A stretch of 10,700 nt of DNA from Spirochaetales bacterium. GTDB taxonomy: Bacteria > Spirochaetota > Spirochaetia > DTKZ01. The notes under the pieces were generated by a model, which made no database searches, was not told the DNA's origin, and saw only the letters and a program-made list of their open reading frames with translations. Shown piece after piece: positions 6,028-10,700 of the stretch. Location: NCBI GenBank assembly GCA_031266855.1, contig JAISAF010000313.1:1-10700 (forward strand), in the 5' to 3' direction. Position numbers and translations under genes: made by a program. Within the stretch, counting starts at the first letter, position 1. The number at the start of each line of letters is the position of its first letter.

Positions 6028-6048
6028 TTAAGGAGGAGATACGGTACA

Positions 6049-7491
6049 ATGAGTATGTCAATCGAAGATTCCTTGAGTTACGATGATGTTCTTTTGCTGC
6101 CTGGTTACGCGGATTTTCTGCCGGGTCAGGCGGATGTGCGTTCCCGCCTGGTGGGGGACATCCGCCTGAATATACCTGTTGTTTCTTCGGCAATGGATAC
6201 CGTTACCGAGGAGGAGATGGCTATAGCCCTTGCCCTTGAGGGAGGGGTGGGGGTGATTCACCGTAACCTTGCGCCGCGGGAGCAGGCGGATCAGGTGGCC
6301 GCGGTAAAGAGGTTTCTTAACTGGATTATTGACACGCCTGTTACTGTGCAGAAGGACCAGACCCTGCACGATGTGGATGATTTAATGAAGCGCTACCGCG
6401 TTTCCGGCCTTTTGGTTCTGGACGGCGGGGGCAGGCTGTGCGGCATTATTACAAGCCGCGATATGAAATTCTGTACGGATTACGCGCGCAGGGTTGAAGA
6501 AGTTATGACGCCCGACCCCATTGTCGAGGATGGCGAGCCGGAGATGGGAAAGGCCCTGAAAAAATTCCATGAACATAAAGTGGAGAAACTGCCTGTTATT
6601 GATAAGGACGGCCGTATCAAGGGGCTTATTACGGTTAAGGATATCGAGAAGCACCAGCATTTTCCCACGGCGGCCCTGGATGTAAATGGCCGTCTTCTTG
6701 TGGGGGCGGCGATTTCGCCTAATGATCTGGAAAGCCGTTTGCCGCTTCTTCTGGAAAGCAAGGTGGATTTTGTCGTTTTTGATACTGCGCACGGGGATTC
6801 CCGCGGCGTTCTTGAGGCGCTGAAAACCATTAAGAAGCGTTACAGCGTTCCGGTGATTGGCGGCAATGTGGCTACCCGCGAGGGGACACGGCGTCTTATT
6901 GAAGCCGGGGCGGATGCCGTGAAAGTCGGCGTGGGGCCTGGTTCCATTTGCACGACCCGCATTATCGCGGGTGTGGGCGTACCGCAGCTTAGCGCGGTTC
7001 TCTGGTGCGCCGAGGAAGCGGCGAAAAAGGATATTCCCCTTATTGCCGACGGCGGCATTAAATACTCCGGCGATATTGTCAAGGCCATTGCCGCCGGCGC
7101 GGAGGCGGTTATGATAGGGAACCTTTTCGCGGGCCTGAAAGAGTCGCCGGGCCGCGAAATTATATATGAAGGCCGTATTTTCAAGCAGTACCGGGGCATG
7201 GGTTCCATCGCGGCTATACGGCAGGGCGGGGCAGATCGCTACCAGATGAGCAGTGACGACGATCCGGTTCCAGAGGGCGTTGAGGGCCGCGTTCCCTATA
7301 AGGGAGACCTCAAGCCTTTTATCTATCAGATGGTAACGGGCTTGAAAAAAGGCATGGGATACTGCGGCTGCCGTACTATAAAAGAATTGCGGAATTACCA
7401 TAAATTCATTAAAATTACTCCAGCGGGTTTAAGGGAAAGTCACGCGCACGATGTGTCCATAACCCAGGAGCCGCCGAACTATTCGCGGTAG
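6049..7491 (+). CDS. guaB: IMP dehydrogenase
   Basis: This 480-residue cytoplasmic enzyme oxidises IMP to XMP with NAD, the committed step to GMP. The TIM barrel begins at 'SYDDVLLLPGY' (10-20). Two CBS domains are inserted at about residues 95-205 and usually sense adenine or guanine nucleotides. The barrel resumes with 'FDTAHGD' (244-250), the potassium-binding catalytic loop 'GPGSICTTR' (296-304) with Cys301, and 'IADGG' (332-336). The mobile flap 'RYQ' is at 397-399. All expected active-site parts are present and the length is normal. ATG 6049 follows AAGGAGGAG (6030-6038) at a workable distance; an upstream extension to 5998 would read through that site and is unlikely. Repeat copy 3 and dyads separate it from purA, so it may be its own transcription unit. 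Confidence 0.96.
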   Translation: MSMSIEDSLSYDDVLLLPGYADFLPGQADVRSRLVGDIRLNIPVVSSAMDTVTEEEMAIALALEGGVGVIHRNLAPREQADQVAAVKRFLNWIIDTPVTVQKDQTLHDVDDLMKRYRVSGLLVLDGGGRLCGIITSRDMKFCTDYARRVEEVMTPDPIVEDGEPEMGKALKKFHEHKVEKLPVIDKDGRIKGLITVKDIEKHQHFPTAALDVNGRLLVGAAISPNDLESRLPLLLESKVDFVVFDTAHGDSRGVLEALKTIKKRYSVPVIGGNVATREGTRRLIEAGADAVKVGVGPGSICTTRIIAGVGVPQLSAVLWCAEEAAKKDIPLIADGGIKYSGDIVKAIAAGAEAVMIGNLFAGLKESPGREIIYEGRIFKQYRGMGSIAAIRQGGADRYQMSSDDDPVPEGVEGRVPYKGDLKPFIYQMVTGLKKGMGYCGCRTIKELRNYHKFIKITPAGLRESHAHDVSITQEPPNYSR

Positions 7492-7522
7492 CGGTTTTAT
7501 ATGACGATCAGGTTTGCTGTCC

Positions 7523-7632
7523 GCCGCTGGGGCGCGCGCCAGGGATTGTAGCGGAAATCCTTTTGGCGCAGCCAAAAAATTGGAGCGGAAAGCCCGGTTT
7601 TTTTGCCCGGTTGCGGGCAAAAAAAGGCGCCC
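7523..7632 (+). repeat. Modular hairpin repeat, copy 3 (+ orientation)
   Basis: This is the cleanest copy. GCCGCTGG (7523-7530) opens it. GGGCGC (7530-7535) pairs with GCGCCC (7627-7632). GGATT (7543-7547) pairs with AATCC (7556-7560) around the loop GTAGCGGA. Hairpin B is TTTTGGC (7561-7567) with GCCAAAA (7571-7577). The linker TTGGAGCGGAAAGCCCGG (7580-7597) follows. Hairpin C is TTTTTTTGCCCG (7598-7609) with CGGGCAAAAAAA (7614-7625). No hairpin A is found upstream of this copy. It begins 31 bases after the guaB stop. Confidence 0.85.
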
Positions 7633-7706
7633 AAATCCCTGCGTGACAGAATAAACCTGGGGGTCATATTGATTTATATTTGTATCGTCTAATGATTCCA
7701 ATTGAC

Positions 7707-7750
7707 TATAATGATCATCATAGATGTTCGATAATCATTGATGATTATTA
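7707..7750 (+). promoter_or_regulatory. Operator-like AT-rich dyads upstream of purA
   Basis: ATAATCAT (7731-7738) and ATGATTAT (7741-7748) form a perfect inverted repeat with a two-base centre. Some 20 bases upstream, TATAATGATCAT (7707-7718) contains the palindrome ATGATCAT. The shared ATAATNATCAT-like half-sites look like paired binding sites for a dimeric regulator. No regulator gene is nearby, and the regulator is unknown. Confidence 0.4.
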
Positions 7751-7766
7751 TAGGTGGGACTATTTT
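7738..7766 (+). promoter_or_regulatory. Candidate promoter of purA-guaA
   Basis: TTGATG (7738-7743) and TATTTT (7761-7766) are 17 bases apart. The -35 box overlaps the dyad at 7731-7748, so a bound regulator would block it. A perfect TATAAT at 7707-7712 is an alternative -10 box but lacks a -35 box at proper spacing. Confidence 0.35.
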
Positions 7767-7794
7767 ATATGGGAAGAAATAAAGGAAAAAAAAC

Positions 7795-9024
7795 ATGAAT
7801 CTTGTTGTAATCGGCGCTCAGTGGGGCGATGAGGGAAAGGGGAAGATTGTGGATTTTCTGGCGGAACGGGCCGATGTTATTGTCCGTTATTCGGGGGGGG
7901 CGAACGCCGGGCATACTATTGTTCATGGCGGGCTTACCTACAAGCTGCATCTTGTGCCTTCCGGTATTATTTATCCTGATCGCAAGGTTGTTATGGGTAT
8001 AGGGATGGTTATTGATCCTGAAGCCCTGTTCCGGGAGCTGGGGGAGCTGAGCGGGCAGGGGGTTGACTGGAAGGGCAGGGTATTTATCGCGGACAGGGCG
8101 CATCTTGTTCTTCCGCGTTACCGGGAGATCGATATAGAGACGGAAAAGAAGCGGCGGCGGCCTATTGGAACCACCGGCAGGGGTATAGGCGTCGCTTATG
8201 CGATGAAATCCGCGCGGGACGGTATCCGCATTGCGGATCTTTATGACGAGGAAGCCTTTGCCGCGTATCTGCCGGAAGACAGGGAATACCTTCTTCCTTA
8301 TAGGGAAAAACTTAAAGAGATGGTTGTCGATATGCCGGTTTTTATGCACAGGCATCAGGGGCAGGTCATTCTTTTTGAGGGGGCGCAGGGAACCCTTCTT
8401 GATCTTGATCTGGGGACCTATCCGTTTGTTTCTTCCGGGATGAGCTGCGCCGCGGGGGCTACAACAGGCAGCGGTATCGGCCCCCGGAAAATCGACAAGA
8501 TTCTTGGCGTTTTTAAGGCGTATTCCACGCGCGTGGGAAACGGCCCGTTTCCTTCGGAATTCCGCAAGGATTTGGATAGCGATCTTGAGGAAACGATCCG
8601 CAGCGTGGGCAGGGAATACGGCGTCACAACCGGACGGCCCAGAAGGTGCGGTTATCTGGATCTTGTGGCGCTGCGTTACGCGTGCCTGGTCAACTCCATT
8701 GACGGTCTTGTGCTGACTCACCTGGATGTGTACGACGGCATGGACAATATAAAAGTATGTACGGCTTACGAAATTGATGGTAAACAAACGCCGGATTTTC
8801 CCGCGGCTATCGACAGGCTGACCAGGGCGCGTCCTGTTACCCAGACCTTTAAGGGCTGGAAGACGCCTTTGGGCGGGATTTCGTTTTTTGATGATTTGCC
8901 CACCGCGGCGAAGGAGTATGTCGCTTTTATTGAGCAGTTTACGCAGACACCAGTGGATATTGTTTCTGTCGGCTATGAGCGTAAACAGACTATTGTACGA
9001 AAAAGTCCATGGACACGATCCTGA
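7795..9024 (+). CDS. purA: Adenylosuccinate synthetase
   Basis: This 409-residue cytoplasmic GTPase-fold enzyme joins IMP and aspartate, using GTP, to make adenylosuccinate, the substrate of the purB product in this window. The N-terminal P-loop 'GAQWGDEGKGK' ends at residue 17 with catalytic Asp12 or its neighbour, and 'NAGHT' (37-41) contains the catalytic His40. 'TTGRGIG' (126-132) and 'TTGRPRRCGYLDL' near the C-terminal third bind IMP and aspartate. The protein is slightly shorter than the usual 425-430 residues, with no missing core motif. Val133 stands where most family members have Pro (TTGRGIGPAY), a mild oddity. AAAGGA (7781-7786) lies eight bases before the ATG. The last 16 bases overlap guaA, so both genes should be co-transcribed. 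Confidence 0.95.
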   Translation: MNLVVIGAQWGDEGKGKIVDFLAERADVIVRYSGGANAGHTIVHGGLTYKLHLVPSGIIYPDRKVVMGIGMVIDPEALFRELGELSGQGVDWKGRVFIADRAHLVLPRYREIDIETEKKRRRPIGTTGRGIGVAYAMKSARDGIRIADLYDEEAFAAYLPEDREYLLPYREKLKEMVVDMPVFMHRHQGQVILFEGAQGTLLDLDLGTYPFVSSGMSCAAGATTGSGIGPRKIDKILGVFKAYSTRVGNGPFPSEFRKDLDSDLEETIRSVGREYGVTTGRPRRCGYLDLVALRYACLVNSIDGLVLTHLDVYDGMDNIKVCTAYEIDGKQTPDFPAAIDRLTRARPVTQTFKGWKTPLGGISFFDDLPTAAKEYVAFIEQFTQTPVDIVSVGYERKQTIVRKSPWTRS

Positions 9025-10562
9025 TTCTGGATTTCGGCGGCCAGACCTGCCAGCTTATTTCCCGCAGGATACGCGATTTCGGCGTTTACAGCGAGATCGT
9101 GGCGCACGATTATGTGCCTGCGGCAAACGGCGGTTTGAAGGATATTAAAGGTATCATTCTTTCTGGTTCGCCTTATTCGGTGTACGACGATGGCTCGCCG
9201 CTGCCCAATCCCGCGATACTTGATTTGGGGCTGCCTGTTCTGGGGATTTGCTATGGCCTGCAATATCTGACGCACAGCCTGGGGGGAAAGGTGGCTCCTC
9301 TTGATAAGCGGGAATATGGCCGCATGAAACTGCGGTTTGAAACCAAAAGTCCGCTTTTCAGTGATGTGCCGGACGGTTTTGTTTCGTGGATGAGCCACGG
9401 GGACAGTATCATAAAGCCCGCGCGGGGCTTTACGCGTACCGCCGTTTCCGAACATGGTATCGCAGCCGCGCTTGAAGACCCCGCGAAGAAATTCTACGGT
9501 ATACAGTTCCACCCCGAAGTGACGCACTGCGAATACGGCGTGAAGATTCTGGAGAACTTTGCGGTGGGCATCTGCGGCGCGCGGAAACAGTGGTCAATGA
9601 AGGCGTATATAGAAACAGTAAGCCGGGATCTCCGTGAAAAAGTGGGTAACAGGAATGTGCTGCTTCTTATTTCCGGGGGGGTGGATTCCACGGTCGTGGG
9701 GGCGATACTCCTGAAAGCCCTTGCGCCGGGGCAGGTGCATCTTATGTATATCGATACCGGCCTTATGCGCAGGGGCGAGTCCGCGGAGGTTTCGGCTTCC
9801 TTGAAAAAGCTGGGGGCGGAAAACCTTCATCTTATCGACGCGTCGGATAAATTCCTTGCCGCGCTCGCGGGGGAGGCCGATCCTGAAAGGAAGCGGCATA
9901 TCATCGGCGATATGTTTATCAGGGTGCAGGAGGAGGAAGTCGCGAAACTCGGCATACAGGACGCCTTTCTCGCCCAGGGTACGCTTTATACCGACCTTAT
10001 CGAATCGGGTAAGGGGGTAGGGAAGAAGGCCCATACCATCAAGAGCCACCACAACGTGCGCAGCCCCCTGGTTGAGGAAAAACGCGCGAAGGGCCTTGTT
10101 ATTGAACCTCTGGACAGGCTTTATAAAGACGAGGTGCGTGTCCTGGGCCGCGAACTGGGGCTTCCCAGCGAGGTTATAGGCCGCCATCCGTTTCCCGGGC
10201 CGGGCCTGGGCGTGCGCATACTTGGAGAGCTTACCCGCGAAAAGTGCGATATTCTGCGCGAGGCGGACGCCGTGTATATTGAGGAACTGAAAAGCCGCGG
10301 CCTGTACGATAAAATCTGGCAGGCTTTTGCCGTGCTTCTTCCCGTGCGCTCGGTTGGTGTGACCGGCGACACGCGGGATTACCGTTATGTGCTGGCCCTG
10401 CGGGCCGTGGTGTCCCATGACGGAATGACGGCTGACGTGTTCGAGTTTCCCGCAAAGGATTTACTGGAAATCTCGTCAAAAATAACCAATTCGGTACAGC
10501 AGATCGGGCGGGTCGTGTACGATGTGTCATCCAAACCCCCCGCGACAATAGAATGGGAGTAA
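9009..10562 (+). CDS. guaA: GMP synthase (glutamine-hydrolysing)
   Basis: This 517-residue cytoplasmic enzyme converts XMP, the product of guaB, to GMP using ATP and glutamine. The N-terminal class I glutamine amidotransferase domain carries the nucleophile Cys81 in 'GICYGLQ' and the partners His168 and Glu170 in 'QFHPEV'. The ATP pyrophosphatase domain has the P-loop 'SGGVDS' at 221-226. The C-terminal dimerisation domain ends 'KPPATIEWE', a typical end for the family. The length is normal. The ATG at 9009 lies inside the end of purA, with a 16-base overlap in another frame and no clear Shine-Dalgarno site, so translation probably depends on coupling to purA. The frame appears intact throughout. 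Confidence 0.96.
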   Translation: MDTILILDFGGQTCQLISRRIRDFGVYSEIVAHDYVPAANGGLKDIKGIILSGSPYSVYDDGSPLPNPAILDLGLPVLGICYGLQYLTHSLGGKVAPLDKREYGRMKLRFETKSPLFSDVPDGFVSWMSHGDSIIKPARGFTRTAVSEHGIAAALEDPAKKFYGIQFHPEVTHCEYGVKILENFAVGICGARKQWSMKAYIETVSRDLREKVGNRNVLLLISGGVDSTVVGAILLKALAPGQVHLMYIDTGLMRRGESAEVSASLKKLGAENLHLIDASDKFLAALAGEADPERKRHIIGDMFIRVQEEEVAKLGIQDAFLAQGTLYTDLIESGKGVGKKAHTIKSHHNVRSPLVEEKRAKGLVIEPLDRLYKDEVRVLGRELGLPSEVIGRHPFPGPGLGVRILGELTREKCDILREADAVYIEELKSRGLYDKIWQAFAVLLPVRSVGVTGDTRDYRYVLALRAVVSHDGMTADVFEFPAKDLLEISSKITNSVQQIGRVVYDVSSKPPATIEWE

Positions 10563-10570
10563 TGGGAGTA
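10553..10570 (+). repeat. Tandem 9-base duplication at the guaA stop codon
   Basis: ATGGGAGTA occurs twice head to tail (10553-10561 and 10562-10570). The first copy encodes the last residues of guaA, and the TAA stop is formed at the junction. The 130 bases that follow to the window edge show no supported gene. Confidence 0.8.
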
Positions 10571-10680
10571 AAGATGGACTAAAGATAATAGTACCGTGTA
10601 AGTACGAATAACAGGCGTGCGGGGGGCTGTACCCGTAGTGGCGGCAGCCGGACCGACCGTTCTGCGTAAAGAACACTTGC

Positions 10681-10699
10681 AAAATCGCTGCACGATTTT
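10681..10699 (+). repeat. Hairpin at window edge, possible start of another modular repeat copy
   Basis: AAAATCG (10681-10687) pairs with CGATTTT (10693-10699) around CTGCA. The stem is nearly the same as hairpin A beside copy 2 (CAAAATCGC with GCGATTTTG at 3605-3625). It could be the first module of a fourth repeat cut off by the window, or a terminator for guaA. Confidence 0.45.
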
Positions 10700-10700
10700 T

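Noticed and set aside
5923..6048. Purine or other riboswitch upstream of guaB
   Set aside because: The region is short and shows no recognisable aptamer core or paired terminator and anti-terminator stems.
6382..7401. 339-residue open frame on the - strand inside guaB
   Set aside because: It has no domain signal and is antisense to intact IMP dehydrogenase.
1831..7632. CRISPR array or attC-like cassette sites made from the modular repeats
   Set aside because: The copies are thousands of bases apart, with no regular spacers, no cas genes, no integrase and no conserved recombination core.
7429..7701. 90-residue open frame on - between guaB and purA
   Set aside because: Its middle is the reverse translation of repeat copy 3 and its end is antisense to guaB.
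7765..8787. 340-residue open frame on the - strand inside purA
   Set aside because: Low-complexity, basic translation with no family resemblance; antisense to intact adenylosuccinate synthetase.
10562..10582. Tiny frame ATG GGA GTA AAG ATG GAC TAA overlapping the guaA stop
   Set aside because: Six codons, explained by the tandem 9-base duplication.

Overview
The window reads like a piece of a spirochaete chromosome, most likely a treponeme of the termite-gut or related host-associated kind. The reasons are a short secreted FecR-domain protein of a type common in treponemes, the style of the housekeeping genes, and GC-rich housekeeping genes mixed with AT-rich accessory genes and many hairpin-forming intergenic repeats. 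This assignment is inference; no rRNA or other marker is present.

All genes lie on the + strand. Four of them, purB (2036-3463), guaB (6049-7491), purA (7795-9024) and guaA (9009-10562), together make both branches that leave IMP: purA then purB lead to AMP, and guaB then guaA lead to GMP. purA and guaA overlap by 16 bases and should be co-transcribed. Upstream of this set is a FecR-domain protein (44-700).

Two visibly AT-rich accessory modules sit around and inside the purine set. The first is a two-gene MntA-HepT (MNT/HEPN) toxin-antitoxin pair (962-1703), upstream of purB and between two 80-base direct repeats. The second is a DNA methyltransferase (3798-5012) with a Bpu10I-like restriction endonuclease (5014-5922), inserted between purB and guaB with its own sigma-70-like promoter.

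The three intergenic stretches longer than 300 bases (1704-2035, 3464-3797, 7492-7794) contain no convincing gene. Each holds one copy of a structured repeat of about 110-125 bases: a conserved linker and a conserved closing stem around hairpins whose sequences differ completely between copies but stay self-complementary. Copies 1 and 3 are on +, copy 2 on -, so purB lies between inverted copies. A fourth copy may begin at the right edge. A second repeat family, the 80-base direct repeat carrying a perfect 14-bp hairpin, shows a compensatory base-pair change between its two copies. A third family, a short palindrome ending in GGCTCTATT or TAGCTCTATT, lies upstream of mntA and, as a half copy, downstream of hepT. 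These repeats are the least explained and most interesting content of the window.
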